This document shows, in pieces, positions 50,001 through 63,700 of a stretch of DNA of 64,000 nt. Location of the stretch: contig JAEMBT020000005.1 of NCBI GenBank assembly GCA_018873245.2, forward strand, positions 1,996,001 to 2,060,000, given 5' to 3'. The notes beneath the pieces are model-generated. The model had not been told where the DNA came from. It did not search any database and saw only the letters and a list, made by a program, of their open reading frames with translations. The position numbers and the translations under genes were made by a program. Origin of the DNA: Archegozetes longisetosus (taxonomy: Eukaryota; Arthropoda; Arachnida; Sarcoptiformes; Trhypochthoniidae). How positions within the stretch are numbered: the stretch's first letter is position 1; each line of letters opens with the position of its first letter.

Positions 50001-52012
50001 CTGAAGCCTCAGTTCAGTAAAGTAGTTGACCTTTTTTCGCTTTCACTCAAATTAACTTTTGGATTAGTTAAAACTGTTTAAATTGGTCAGCGTTGGGGAC
50101 TTTGGCGTGAAAAATAAGAAAAAAACTTAATCCAGGAGAATGTGTGTTAAGAGGCATTGTATTGCCAAGTCATTCATTTGACTCGGATTAGGTCACGATT
50201 TCTATAAACATACTGAAAATTGTTTAGGAGTTTTTTATTATTAATGCAAGTCATTTACAATTGAAAGGGTTGAAGTCACGAACAAATGAAAATATTTTAT
50301 CATTTAGCTATTAAACACTTTCGCATATTTTGATCAAAAATACTTTTTTAGGTCAGAGCTACTGAAAACTGAACTGAAAACTAAACAGTGAGTAGTGATT
50401 GTTTGTAATGACAATATTGTTAGTTGTTTAGTGGGACACTGCTATATATAACCTTAAGTTTTTTAAATAAAACTTCGTCTCACCGAACTTGTTGGCGCTT
50501 CACTATATTTCAACTTTCCATTACTTGTTGTTTCCGCCATAAATACTTTCATGTCTTTGATTCTATCGTTGAAATCGGTGTTTTGCTGCAGATTAAGCTT
50601 AAGCTTTTTGCCGAAAGCCTTCAGATGTATCTGTTTGGGATCTAATCCATTCTGGTCAGCTTGTTGGTCAATAGATCGCTTATTAATTACTCTAACGTTC
50701 GTCAGATCGTATTCAGGCACTATTTAGAAAATCATTAAAACAATTATTAATCTAAATGTGATCAACACGATTAGAGGAAAGTCTTGAAACACCTTAAAAA
50801 CTTATTGTTATTGTTATTTCGTTTCATTATTTATTGTTTCGATTGTATGGCATCAATCGTATTTGAGCTTAGCTTCATGAGAATCAAAATTTAATGCGAA
50901 TAAAAGGAAAACTTCGAATAAGAACTGTTCAAGTATGGTAGAAGTGATCAACATTGTTAAAAGCATATTTATTAGTGCCACTCTTTTGTAATAGACTAAC
51001 AATGAATAGTCTATGGATTCTATTAAAAGATAGCAAAGTACGATTGTATGGCGTCTGACATGAAATGGAAAATATTTGATAGCCATTAAAGTAGCAATCC
51101 ATGTGTTAGAAAGTCAATACAAGTGATCTATTTGACTCTAATACTGTTTAAGTTTGATTTAACCCAAATAGAAATTTTCCGATAAAATTAGATTCTATTC
51201 TAAATGCTCTAAATATGACTATATTTGTTATAAATTATTTGCTAAAAGAAAAATTCTCAATCCTTTTATCAAACAATTTTAAGAGTATTGAAATCGAGCT
51301 AATGATAGCGGGATTATAGAAAGTTTGTTAAATGCATACAATAAGTGATATTAGCGGTCACGCAAAGTCCACTAACCCACTATATGTAATAAGTATTTTT
51401 ATTTTAGATCTAATAACTCAAAAAAGGTGAATAACTATCGAAATCATTTGAAAACGTTCAATCTACTTCTCAAGCTTATAATTTGCTCAAGCATTCAATC
51501 ACACTTGTGTTGATTTGCATGAAAACATAATAAACAATAGTATTTTGTCATCAAGTTATTTATTTTTAATAATAGTAATTAATGAGAAAAATGCATTTTT
51601 GGCAGAAGTAAATCAACTTTCAGCTGATGAGCAGAAACTAATTAGAGACTTGAGTGACCTGAATCAATAGTCAGAGTTATAGTGAAAAGTTGACAGTTAT
51701 GAATGAAGCTCATTTTCGCTTTCCACAATTTTTTGTGAGGGTGAAGTTCGCTGACCTTATATTGTATTATAATAAGACGACTTTTGTCGTGGCCAATATC
51801 ACTAAAAATATAATACAGTAGGGAAGAATATAAGCCATTTCCATAGTCTATGGCGCCATACAGATTGAGAGTTGGGAGCAATAAAACCGCAACACGTAAT
51901 AAATTGTTCAGAGCCTCAGGCTCTGTGTCACTGAACTGTACACCAGCCTTCCGTAAAAAACTCAAGATATAGCTCTTGTAATCAAGCAAAGAGTGAGTAA
52001 CTCGAGTGAGAG

Positions 52013-52048
<36 letters not shown>

Positions 52049-55000
52049 AAATGGCCTGAAGTAGATATGGGATAGTATCCAACCTAAAAGAGCTCTCAAT
52101 CTATAGCTGATGGCAAGGTCGTTTCCCACAAAACCGATTAATAAAATAATTTCCAAAATTACTTGAGCTGGCTGTTTAGCAATTTTTCGTGATATTCCCT
52201 GGAAGTGCGCTAATTATCATAACAACAAAAACAAAAACAGCAACAAAAACAAAAACAACAACAATACAATTTAATTTCATAAATGGTCTATTCGTTTGAT
52301 CATTAAATGTTAGACGCTTTGAGTTTGTTTTAATAATGAAATGTTTTAAAAGCTACGCCGCTGACGCCCTGTATTTTCAATTAACAAGATAGGTGCTCAT
52401 CTTCATTTTCTACAGTTAGAATTTAGTTTTATCCTGCAGTGCATGAATTGATGTTTTGATTTTGAGTTTAGGTCATAAATAATATGATTATATGGATGTC
52501 TTACCGTCATTGTGTGATTCGACTTGAAAAACATTCCGGAGATCATTTATGCTCATTCTCTTGTGAATCTAGAAGCGAAAAATATAAAAAACAAAATTGA
52601 AAATAAGTTAAACAACAAAGTTCTTTGCTCTAAAAAATCCTATACATTTGCAACGATTCAATCATGTTTTGAGCTGGAGTTCAAGTGAAAGAAACAAAAA
52701 TATTAAACGATTAGCAGGTCTTACAAATGCTTTTCTGCCTGATATTTGAAATTTGTGTGCATTTCTATTGCGTGGCAACTCAAGTATTGTAATGGCAGCT
52801 CAAGTTATGCAACCAATTTAATAGAAGAACGAATCAGTTTAAAAAGAGAGTTAACTAAACTGGCAAAAGCTAAGTATAAGAAAATAGCAATTTAACAGTT
52901 CAAACATAAACAACGAGAGCGATCGAGTGAATCTTCGAAAGTAGGTTGATGGCCGTCCTTCAGTTACCTTCAGGATTATATGTTAGAAGAAATTTCTGAA
53001 AAGTGGTTCACTTAAAATAACACTACGGGCTGAGGGAGAGTTAATGCTAATGCCTAATACTGTTATATCAAACCAGTTCATCAACAAAACCTTAAATCTC
53101 GCATTTTATTAACTATTAGAGACTTCTATTCCCTTCAATTCTCAACAATTCCAACAAATTATGTATTCCTATCTCAATCGCATTCTTCGTATCTTATTGG
53201 GTGTGGTCTTCAATAATGGCTAATATTCACTGTTCAAATGCTTAAATCTCAAACGACGAGGAAATACACTTTGAGAGCCTTCGAGCTGTCGATAGCATTG
53301 AAAGATTCGAATGGATACCAAACCTTAGTTGTAGTTTTTCAGACAATATAAGTAGGACAAAACAAGAAAAGCTTTACGTACATTCAATATGAAAAGTGAT
53401 CTATGATCTTAATTGATCTATTTGTTAAGTCGATCGCTCATTTTGGGCTTTATTTTCAGTTATCCTTTTACTAAATCAATTCATAAATCATATTCTGATT
53501 GGCGTTTTTGAGAAAATTCAAGAGTATGTTAATCGTGATTTACTTACTGATGACCCACTTATGGTTTTAGCAGTTTTTTACTATTAATTTTCATTCTACA
53601 AACTTATTCGCCTAAAAGCAATCAAATATCTGAATCGAATAATGAGGATAACTAATAAGTTGTAATACAGTTACTATCAATAATCTTATGAGAGTGTATG
53701 TTTCAAACCGATGATAAATGCGTTTCTGAAGGCTAAAACTTTACTCCAAACTAATGCTAATCTACGCAATTATGTTATCTTAAGATTTCTATTTTTTATT
53801 ACCCAACTTGAGCCAAAGCTATCAAATTTCAATCTCTAAGCTTTCATTTTGAATTAGTTACACTCAAATTCAATTCATCTGAGCAATTGTTGGTTCTGCT
53901 TATTATTTTTACACTTATTTACAGTTATATTGATAAAAAGTTGAGACAATTATTTGAAATATCATCCTAAATAAAGACTTTCACCAAACTTTTAGCAACG
54001 TTTTTGAACTCAATTCATATTGAGTACATTCAAATGAAAATAAACTATGAATTTTGATTAAAGTTTAATATTCAGTTCTGATTGAGTAACTATTACACGG
54101 ATTAATTTTAACCTATTTTAATAATTTGCTTACGAATAACAGTCAATAAAACAATTAAGGTATGAATGAGGATATTTCAAACTCTTATTAATGCAACTAT
54201 TTTCTAATTGCTTTCAATCAAATCATTTTCCTCATACTTTCTAAATATCTTCTAAATATTTGTCAATTCTTTCTAAATCTCTTTTGTATTCATACATAAT
54301 CAAAGTGACTAAAAAACACCTTTTCAATGATCAGATAAACAAACACTAATTGAGATTGTCATCGCTTATCGAACTCAATTTTGAAAATGAGTTGTTTGGG
54401 AAAGATTTACAATTAAATTTGGGCTGTTTTTGTTGTAACATTCAATGTTACGCAAATGTGTGTTAGCTTTTCATGTTGAAGGTTCATATAAAACAAAAAA
54501 GGCTTTAACTAGTTATCAATTTTGAGCTGAAAATTAACAACAAACAAATTAGAAGCTTATTCAGTGGGGAAAAACTAAATCTAACAAATTTAAGATAATT
54601 TTTATAAAGATTTTATTGATAAAAAACTCGTTTGATAGCGGATATTAGAAATAGATTGGCTCCTATTAATCAATGGCATAAAATGATATGCGTACGAAAA
54701 TATTAATCACTTCAACTTAAGCTATTAATCTAAGAACTCTTAGATGTTTCATTTGGTTGCAAGGTCACTAATTTCATTTTTGTCCTTAAGAATTGTCTCG
54801 TTTCCTTTTATGCTGGTTATTAAAATACTTAATGTCCTCGCTATCTACGGACAGATAAACATTCGTGTCAAACTCAATTGTCAAACCATCGGATAAGACT
54901 AAGGCCGAGCGTGTCGACTAATTCAACTTAGCTAAACATATACCAGAACTTTGATTTGATTAAAAGGCTAACTAACTGTTACTACTTTTTTCTTTCGAAA

Positions 55001-57547
55001 TCATTCACTTATGATAAGGTTTGAATTGAGTCATGAAACAGAACTAAATTGCGATCAAATAAGTCAATCATGAAATCGGTGGTTCAATTGAGAAAACTAT
55101 TAGTATTGTATGAGTATTTGATCTGCAAAAGAATCATTAGTTAGAGAATTTGTAATTTGAATTGAAAGGGAGTTAATATTTAGAGTAGTTTTTAAACTGA
55201 AACTGGAGTTAATATGTTGAATGGATTTTTAATAAGTTGAACACCCCTGTAATAAAGGGCTTGAAAATAGATTAAATTCAATTTTAGTAACACTATATCA
55301 TTAGGGAAATGTATTTAGGCTTTTCTTTGCAATTTCTATAACAGAAGATAACAATTATATATCCCTAACAAACAATTATATTTTCCTAACAAACAGTTGT
55401 ATTGAACCCATTTTCAAATGAAACATTTAAAACGGAATACTTTACTCTTATCAGAGCCAATATTAACCAAAACCACTTCATTTGCATGAATAATCCGAAT
55501 ATTTAATCCTCAGAAAGACTGTTATTTGTTTTATAAGCTATAATTCAATTATGATTAGCAATCATTTAGTAATTCAAAGCAACTCATCGATCATTTGTGA
55601 ATCTAGATCTGCATCTCTGCGAGTCAGGTCACTGCTATAAAGTGCTATCTTTAATCTTATTTCAATTACAGATAACACTTTATACCACTCACCCAACCAT
55701 TTATACCACATTTAAATTAAACCAATAATAAACAGCTATTAATGTACTCCAACATAACTATAATGAGAAGCTTTTTCAAAATAAAAACATTTGTAACTAA
55801 GACTATTTAAAGTGTTTCTAAAATCATCTCATTGTTAAGGGTGGAGGGCTTTAGCAGTGTTTCAATGTAAAGTATTTTTATCAGAATTGTTTTCTATTTT
55901 TGTGATCACACTGTTTTGAATGCGAGAGATATTTAGCTTCACTTATTGTTCTGAGTTTTAATATTACTTTAGATAATATAAGATTATATCTCGGAAAATA
56001 GATAAACCATTTTAGCTCAAGTCCCATTTAACAGAAAACATTCAAATAACATGCAATCAAAAAGTCCTAAATTTACGGATGTTTTAATCTACTTAAGATA
56101 GAATCTTAAGTTTCTCCTTATGAATACTTTACAAGTTGACATATATTTCACTTTTACACTACTTTGACTATCAAGTCGTTAGAAAAAGTTAAAACTTCAC
56201 AATTAAGCGTTCAATTATTTTTGGCAATCAGTAGATAAGTATTTTCACTAAGATTAATGTGTGCTTCAAAAAAAATATTGGCTTATAAGATGTCAAATTG
56301 GTTCAAATTTTTTTTAATATTTGTTGTGTGGGATGAGACCAGACTTATGTGGGATTCATCAGAAGGACTCGACAGAGATGTGGGTCGAAATGAGAATCCC
56401 TTACGAGTTAGATGTGAAAATTGCATTCAATATAAGTGCATTACAGTTAGATAAACACAACCGTTACATCAAAAGTGAAGAAAGCTTTAAGATGTATTTC
56501 TTCTCTGCTGCCAATAACTACATTTACAATTCAATAAGACTTTGACTGGTTTTTAGACGATGAGAATGAGAATGTATTAGACGTTTACGAAAACATATGA
56601 CGGATGAATATTAGGCTATAGGTAACAAGACTGACCCATAGGTCTTCGGGAGAACCTAACTTCTGAATGATTAGTTTACCTCATGGGGTGCGGTATTCAG
56701 ATCTGGGACTCATACATCTTGAGAAATTAGTTAATAAAGCTTTTTACACGATAGCATAGAATTACAGTGACCGGCATTTGGCATATATTTGATTTTGTTA
56801 GATCACTTTATTTGAATGTTAGTTAAATGAATATTAGGAGCAGTTAGTATTATGAATGCTGTTCGCCATTAGTATATCAATACTAAGAGTCTTTAGTATT
56901 GAGTTCAGATTGAAAGTCGTGCCATTACAGTATAGCACAGAACGATGCTTTAATGGGTCGTTAGCAGTAAAGACAATTTATTACTCTTATCTATGCGCTT
57001 AAGTAAAAGTTTTCACTAATTCCATGCAAAACCAAAAATCGTTTATTATGCGATAATGTATTAATACGACTAATTGTTGATATATTACTGGTTCTGATCA
57101 ATAATTAATATGCGTTTAGAGTTCATTAAGCTCTGAGCTTAGCTTTAAGTAGTAATTATTACTGTTTCGTTAATTAAACTAATTTTATTTTCAAAAAACT
57201 CTTAGCCCTATTCTTAAGGAGTTATTCACTCAGAACTGCTAATTAGACTCAGTTTCGCAACAATGATTACAATCAATTGCCAAAGAAGAAAAAACTTAAC
57301 AGCCATGTCGTATAATCTCAGTTACCACTGCTTCAATTGTTTTTGTCTTTAATTACAAAAGCGAATCATTCATTACCTGATGTTTTGTTGTGGAAGAAGA
57401 TAATGGTGTAGCGAATGGTACAATTGCCAGAAAGTAAAGGACTAGTAGTAACGAAAGCGGTAAAGACGAAGTGCTTGACACCAGGCATGATAAGCGTCGG
57501 CGTCCAAAGTGAAAACATTTTCTTAATTCCAAAATGAATAAGTACAT
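47032..57547 (-). CDS. Secreted ADAMTS-like zinc metalloprotease (reprolysin, M12B)
   Basis: Eleven coding exons: 57547-57377, 52568-52505, 50719-50484, 49422-49333, 49264-48937, 48817-48525, 48437-48103, 48015-47851, 47793-47667, 47597-47493, 47427-47032. All phases agree, giving 769 aa counted from the ATG at 57547. An extracellular protease of the ADAM/ADAMTS clan. In order: hydrophobic signal segment (about residues 30-47); prodomain containing LKAFGKKLKLNL and an acidic run; furin site RRSKR (327-331); catalytic domain opening PEVLLVVDYD; zinc site HEVGHLLGCVHD (501-512) with Met-turn GFIMSD; cysteine-rich disintegrin-like part (ARVCAQLFCFD, PAAEGSPCGDGQ, VCRNGKC). A Ser/Arg-rich linker then leads to a C-terminal six-cysteine module (C..C..YC..CC..C) like PLAC or ShK. 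No thrombospondin repeat is present. Intron 2, 4.8 kb, is by far the largest after the first exon. The true N-terminus is open, since the frame continues upstream to 57712. Confidence 0.88.
49423..50483 (-). other. Intron of the ADAMTS-like gene (1.06 kb)
   Basis: Between the exons 50719-50484 and 49422-49333. The donor is TCG|GTGAGA and the acceptor AATTTTAG. No other feature is seen. Confidence 0.7.
52016..52046. repeat. (GA)n microsatellite
   Basis: About 15 GA units within an intron of the ADAMTS-like gene. Confidence 0.97.
52221..52266. repeat. A/C-rich (CAAAAA/CAA) low-complexity tract
   Basis: 46 bp almost wholly of A and C, alternating ACAAAAAC and CAACAA units, in an intron. Confidence 0.85.
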
Positions 57548-57712
57548 AATGGCACAGCCCTTGGCTATACTACAAGATATTGGTCGTCTTCGTCGATAAG
57601 ATGCTAGTGATGATGGAAGCTGTGCTTGTGCTACAAGTGGTGGCTGTGCTGCTGGTTGCGGTTGTGGCTGTGGCTGCGGTCGTGGCGGAGATTCGTGGAT
57701 ATAAAATAGACG
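57548..57712 (-). other. Open frame upstream of the ADAMTS-like ATG: 5' UTR or N-terminal extension
   Basis: Reading upstream from the ATG at 57547, the frame stays open for 55 codons to a good splice acceptor (TTTCTTGATTACAG, exon starting 57712). The translation begins RLFYIHESPPRP, then alternating Gln-Pro, then a basic YRRRRP. No ATG occurs in it. It is either 5' UTR of an exon whose first ATG is 57547, or coding sequence joined to an unseen upstream exon. Confidence 0.5.
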
Positions 57713-60700
57713 CTGTAATCAAGAAAACAATTATTGTTTATTAGTTTGTTCTTTCATTATTTCAACATTTCATAACTTGATGAAACAGGTTGAGGTTAGC
57801 ATTTCAAAGGAAAGTAATGTTCATGAGAACGTGGTCTGAGGAAAATTATTTGTTTTTTCTATTACTTAATAATACAAATGTAATATATTTTATGATCTAG
57901 TGATACAAAAACTATCTGAATGAATAAAACGCACGTCAAATAAGAAATAAATAATTAACAACTACTTTCTCATTTATACTGGTTTCAATTGAAAAACACA
58001 ATATGAAAAATGATTTATTTTCTATAATGACAGCACGCCTTTCTATCTCAGCTGTCAGATAAGTGACCATAACATATCATATATACCAGTCATTTACATT
58101 GTTTTACATTTCAAATACCAATTGTTAATCATTCAATGAAGACCTACTGAAACGTTTCAGATAAAAACGTTGATTGCATTACCCAAAAAGCTTAATTCAA
58201 ATGATTGCGCAGTTTCAAAGTTGAAATTAAAGTTGAAATTAAGCTGAACTAAAATGTTTTTAACGGTATGATTTAATGTTAGGATTGTTTGATTGAATCT
58301 TACCATAAAGTTTTTATCAGAGCATAAGATTAAAGCACTGTTTTTGGTGTCATTATTAGTCTATAAATCCTTAAAAGTGCATCGTTTTAACAAAAAGCAC
58401 ATCAATTAAATCACTATTCCGTGTATTCCGTTAAGCATTAAAAGCAAATACATTTCAGTTGATTCAAATTTGAAGGCAGATTTGATTGGCGACTGGCTTA
58501 ATTTAAACACTTTTAGTCGACTTTAAGACTGGACAACAAATAAAAGGCAACAAAACAATAACCACTTCACTGTAGGACTGAGCGAAACAAAATCATAACA
58601 AAGTTAAGGACGAAGGAAATAATTAACTTTAATCCATTTCATTGATAATAACACAGAAATTCGTGTAAATCACAGACGGAAAGCAATTAGAAAGACGTCA
58701 AACAAATGGAAACAAAAAACAAAGACTTAATGATTAAAGTTTGATTGAATTTGCGACACAAGTATGAATGAATAAATCCATTGTGATTGGTGGTGGTGAA
58801 CAGATCATAAATGAATCAAGTGTCACTTTCACCACCGATTCAGTGAAAGTATAGTGAAGTTGGTAAGTGGCAGCTGAGTTGGATATGTCATCGCTTGAGG
58901 ACTGAACGGTGAAACACCACACTGACAAGAGTGACTATGATAGGGGCTCGTCGACTATCACATCACTTTGCTCTCGAGCAAAATGGATTGAGCTTGAGAC
59001 AAGTTTTCCCTTATGCAACCAAGCGAACAAATGTTTGAAGAGTACCAGCTAGAGAGTGGCTATGAGGCTGAGTATGACCTACTTTCAGGTAGTTCTTTCA
59101 GGTAGTTTAGGGGAAAGGAACTCTAACTGTACAAACGTTAAGATTTAGTATAAATATATAGGGCATGAAGTCCACTATCTCTCTATACTTTTATATCTGC
59201 CTAACTCTATTCCATGTGCTGCTGATCGTGGTTTCTGTTTAAACGCTTGATACAATAGTTTCTATGAAAACTAGTTTCAGTTGAGAAACAGCTCTCGCTT
59301 TCCCTTTACTTTGATCGCCATATGAAGCAATCGTAGCATTAAATGAATATAAATACAACCGTTAGAGAATAGAAAAAAATACGATAGAGACCCATAAAAT
59401 ATTTATAAATCGCAATTCATTTTCCAGTTTCTTATTTTTAGATTTGGACGTTTTTCAGCTAAAATCATTTTCATAGTTTTGTTGAGTTGAAAAGAAACTT
59501 TAGAAAATAGTGCCTTATCATCATTATTAATGGATTTATTTTTGCCAAAACAATGCCAGTGATGAACCACTTTCTCATTAAGTACTGTATTTTTTAAGTA
59601 CTGTATCGTTTTTTTCAAAAACCTAAACAACTAATCAAACATGAAATGAAAAACAAATCTTATCTTTACTTTTTTCACACAACTTATGGGTTGTTCAACC
59701 GGAATACAGTTTAAATTAAGATTTTGTCGGATACTATACTCGAGACTGAAGTGATGATAGGACTGATCTTATGATACAATGACGAAATGACTAAATTTAA
59801 AACCACGAAGTTATTTGGGGCACAAGTTTGTGGATGAATAGGATGTGTGATGTGACTGACCAAAAGTACAATGTAATAATAGCAATTATCATTGAATCTC
59901 GTGTCACAATTGTTTAATAGTTTTACCTTTATCGATGGCTACTGTAATAAACGAGAATCAATTAGGGGTTCAGACATTTATCCAGAGATCATTTTTGGAA
60001 GTCTGACAAGTTAATTACAAAGCCAGTTCTAATCTACACTGGATAAGTATAGAAGATATGGATTTTATTCGTAAAATTAAAATTGTGGCCCTAATTAAGT
60101 GCAGGGCGTTGCACACTATTGGCAGAAACACTCGAGGCAATAGATTTCGAGGCACTGGATTTCGATATATAAAACCCCAAATCAAATTAGAGCGATAAAC
60201 ATAGTAATTTCCGGCAAATCGGCGCAGACTATGCCCAGCAAAACAATATACAATAAGTTATAGATATCTTATTGCGAATATCAAGGACTGAAATGTGCCG
60301 CACGATAGATAGCAATTAATGCCAAAACTATGCCATAAATTGTGTTTAAATTTGAATGTCTCTCAAATGCCAATAACTGACTCCTTTATAGTGATTTGAA
60401 CTGTGAATGGCCATCAAAAATCTTGTTAATTTCGCAATAACGCACTGTTAGACGCATAGATTCGTGACTCACGATCATATTAGTCTCGCCTAAGGGCACA
60501 ACAATTGCTTTCGACTTATGTAATCCTCAGTGCAAGTTAAGCGGTTATAAAAGTTATGCGTTTTATTTAATTATAATCTAAATATATGGGTCTGATTAAT
60601 GGTTAGGTTACAGAATAAGTCCGAAGGAATGATACTTAGAAGTAGTTTCATGCGTCATAGTAAGACTAAACACTAAAGACTGTATACTATTTAAAGCGGA

Positions 60701-63700
60701 ATTCAATATTATCGGAGCATATCTCCCAACCAAACATAAGGTTAAGCAAAGTGTAACTGATCTAATTCAAATTGTCTATTCATCCGATTTACGCTAATCT
60801 TACTATGCAGCGGTTCCGTAACGTTGACTTAGTGGGCCTAATGCTTAAAAAATTGAGCGAGAATTACTTCTTTACCCTATTTTATTTATTGAACGCTTGA
60901 GTCACGCTTTTATGGTTGAGCTTTCATATTTCACATTCAATAACTGATATTTCATCAATTCGACTAAAATTCAGTTCGTCACCAATAATTGTCTCAAATT
61001 ACAAAATCAACTCATTTACTATATCCATAAATGAGATAGATTATCATTATTAAACTTAAGCACTTCCTAATCACTAGAATTGATTAGGAGTCGTACCACA
61101 TGAGACATTTTTCAATTTAAGCGATAAAGTCGAAAATTAACAAACCAAATTGAGTATTAAGTGACAGGAGTGACAATTTTGGTTCAAACTCATTGGTTCA
61201 AATCGTAGGAAAAGCAGAAAAAAGCTAATATTAAAAACTGAACTTATCCTCAGGCCTTCCTGATTAGGTTATTGCTGTTTTCTAAACAGCCATCATGTCC
61301 GAGAATCTTTCTCTCTGTGATAGCTGCGAATTTTCAATTTTAACAACGTTATTTTCAATTTTTAAAACTTATTTTCTTTTTTAAGAACTTATTCTTTTTT
61401 TGTCCATGACAGAAAAAAATGAGCCAAATTTAGATCTTTGCCTACGGCTGGCAAATGAGAATAAAAAATGTTGCAGTCATTTTTTGGGTGAAAGTTGTTT
61501 TTGCGAGATGCATTCTAATATTCTGCTTTATCATGTTTTTCTTCTGGGGGGGCTTTTACTCTGGGGGAGTTTTATTCATGCCCGGAAGCCAACATCTCAT
61601 AAGTGGCAATCATTTTATTTGCTATCATATAATGCAGACATAAATAGTCAGCAACACATGCAAGACATCAGATTCTTCGATTAACATATATATAGATGTA
61701 TAAATATACGAAAATATTGTATTTCTAATTATAGAAAATACTTATAAAAATACTTATAAACTTTGATTGGCCCGAAGGCATTTCGAAATTCAGAGAAAGT
61801 GCAAATGCAGGTCAGGACAAGAAAAGGCCAAAATAAATTCGACTTAATGCATATTTAATCCACACTTTGCGGGTGTGGCTTTAAGTGCTTATGTTGTAGC
61901 TAGGTGCATGACTTCAGAATCGATCACAATTTATGTTTGGCCAAAATAATGAACAAGTTATAAATACAATTATAATATTGAACTCATGTGACAGTCATTT
62001 GTGATTCAAGTCTAACAAATGTAAATAGCAATCGATTTTGGTGCTAGCGGTTGTGCAGCTTATTTAGTGATTTATTAGCTATAGTTTTGTTGTGTAAAGC
62101 ACTCGTCGATTCTTTGGCCAAGTCCAAACGTGCGCTATGATAAATGAAATCAAGGATATGTTTGAATTTAAATCGAGGAAATTCCTTATCAGTTGCCCAC
62201 AGATCGTAATATTATTGGCATAACTTAACATTTCAAAGCTTACTTCACATAAAAGCTCATCTTTAATAGAAATTTTAAATTCTAACTAAAACACATAAAT
62301 ATTGAGTTTTTCCCGAATCCTTGAATTTCAAATTACAAAAGAAATAGGAAATTTTTGTTTTTAAAATGGCATTTTCTCTGCAAAAAGTTTGTTACGAGAG
62401 AAACACATGAGAAATAGTAGAAACAAGTAGTATGACTAAACAGTTATCGCTTTCAAGTTGATTAATAATTAATAATAATGGCATTTATTAGCATCAAACC
62501 CTAAATTGTTGAGAGAGAGAGAGAGAGAGAGACGTGGATGGCCTAAAAAGCCAAACGATGCCAAAATTAGCATTGACTCAAATTGAGCACGAACTCCACT
62601 TCTAGATGAATATATATTAATACTTATACACTATAAATATATAACTTATATATCGTGTTTATTTTATAACTAATGCTAAGGATATATATAAAGACCATCT
62701 AAAACCTTTCTAAAGGGTTAAGCCATTTTTTCTCATCTTATTTATTATTTTTATTTATTATTCATGATTATTATCACTAAATTTAAATTTATCTTTCATT
62801 CCAATATGGTTTTCCCTAAACAATCAGCAGTAAGAAGAGATTGAATGGGTTATCGTTTTAGCAAGATTATTTAGTAAGACACCCCATGTGAGACACCCTA
62901 TATGTTATACAAGACATCCTATGTTGTATATTTTTATTGAAATCTACAAACACGCATAATTCAAAGTGATCTTATCCAAATGATCGAGTGTATTAATAAT
63001 GTTTAACTATTTCTTTGGCATTGTATTTTACAATTTTCTTTTCTTCTTAGCAACTAAACAATGTTATTGACCCACTCTCTTATTAATTTGCTGTAAAGCA
63101 TAAAATTATTTTCAATGCAATACATGCATAAAATTAAAAGCAGCCCTTAAGAAGCATTGACTACTTTTAATAGAGTATTCTCGATATTTCACTCCATGTA
63201 ATTATTACGATAGAGATAAGTGAACAAAATGCCCAAATACTATTTCGATTTATTTAAAACTTAAATAACAAGATTAAATGTATTGTATAATAGATTAGTA
63301 TTGAAGCTGTGAAATAGATTACTTAATCATAATAAGGCCATGCAATTGTGATCAGATGAACTTTACCTTATATCTAAAGCCCCTAATGAGACCTCGAATT
63401 GACAGGACTTGGAAAATTAGAGCCAACAAATGTAAATACATTTTAACTACTGTTTAATTGTATGAATTGATAACAACCACTACTTATTTATGAATAGTAA
63501 AAATTACAGGTTAGTAATTATTTTTTTTGCAATGTACACTTATTAAATATATAATTATCCACACGAGCGGCTCAGGAGGACATTTATGTGACCAACTTAT
63601 GGGTGAAATCTAATTACTCAAATCGACAATATATCCGTTCTTTGCTTTCTATTACTCATTTAACTGCCTCTCAATTAAAAGTTGTCAGTTTTCAAAATTT

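Larger units (their letters stand above)
50720..57376 (-). other. Large introns of the ADAMTS-like gene
   Basis: Two introns, 57376-52569 (4.8 kb) and 52504-50720 (1.8 kb), around the small exon 52568-52505. They hold an (AG)n run, an A/C-rich tract and no recognisable nested gene. The frames at 51642-52082 and 51962-52156 span the (AG)n repeat and are not genuine. Confidence 0.65.

Noticed and set aside
51642..52156. Open frames spanning the intronic (GA)n run
   Set aside because: They consist partly of the repeat translated as Leu-Ser and lie within an intron of the ADAMTS-like gene.
61400..61684. 94-codon open frame in the terminal interval
   Set aside because: No recognisable domain; the translation follows a G-run and AT-rich flanks, and there is no splice or promoter context.
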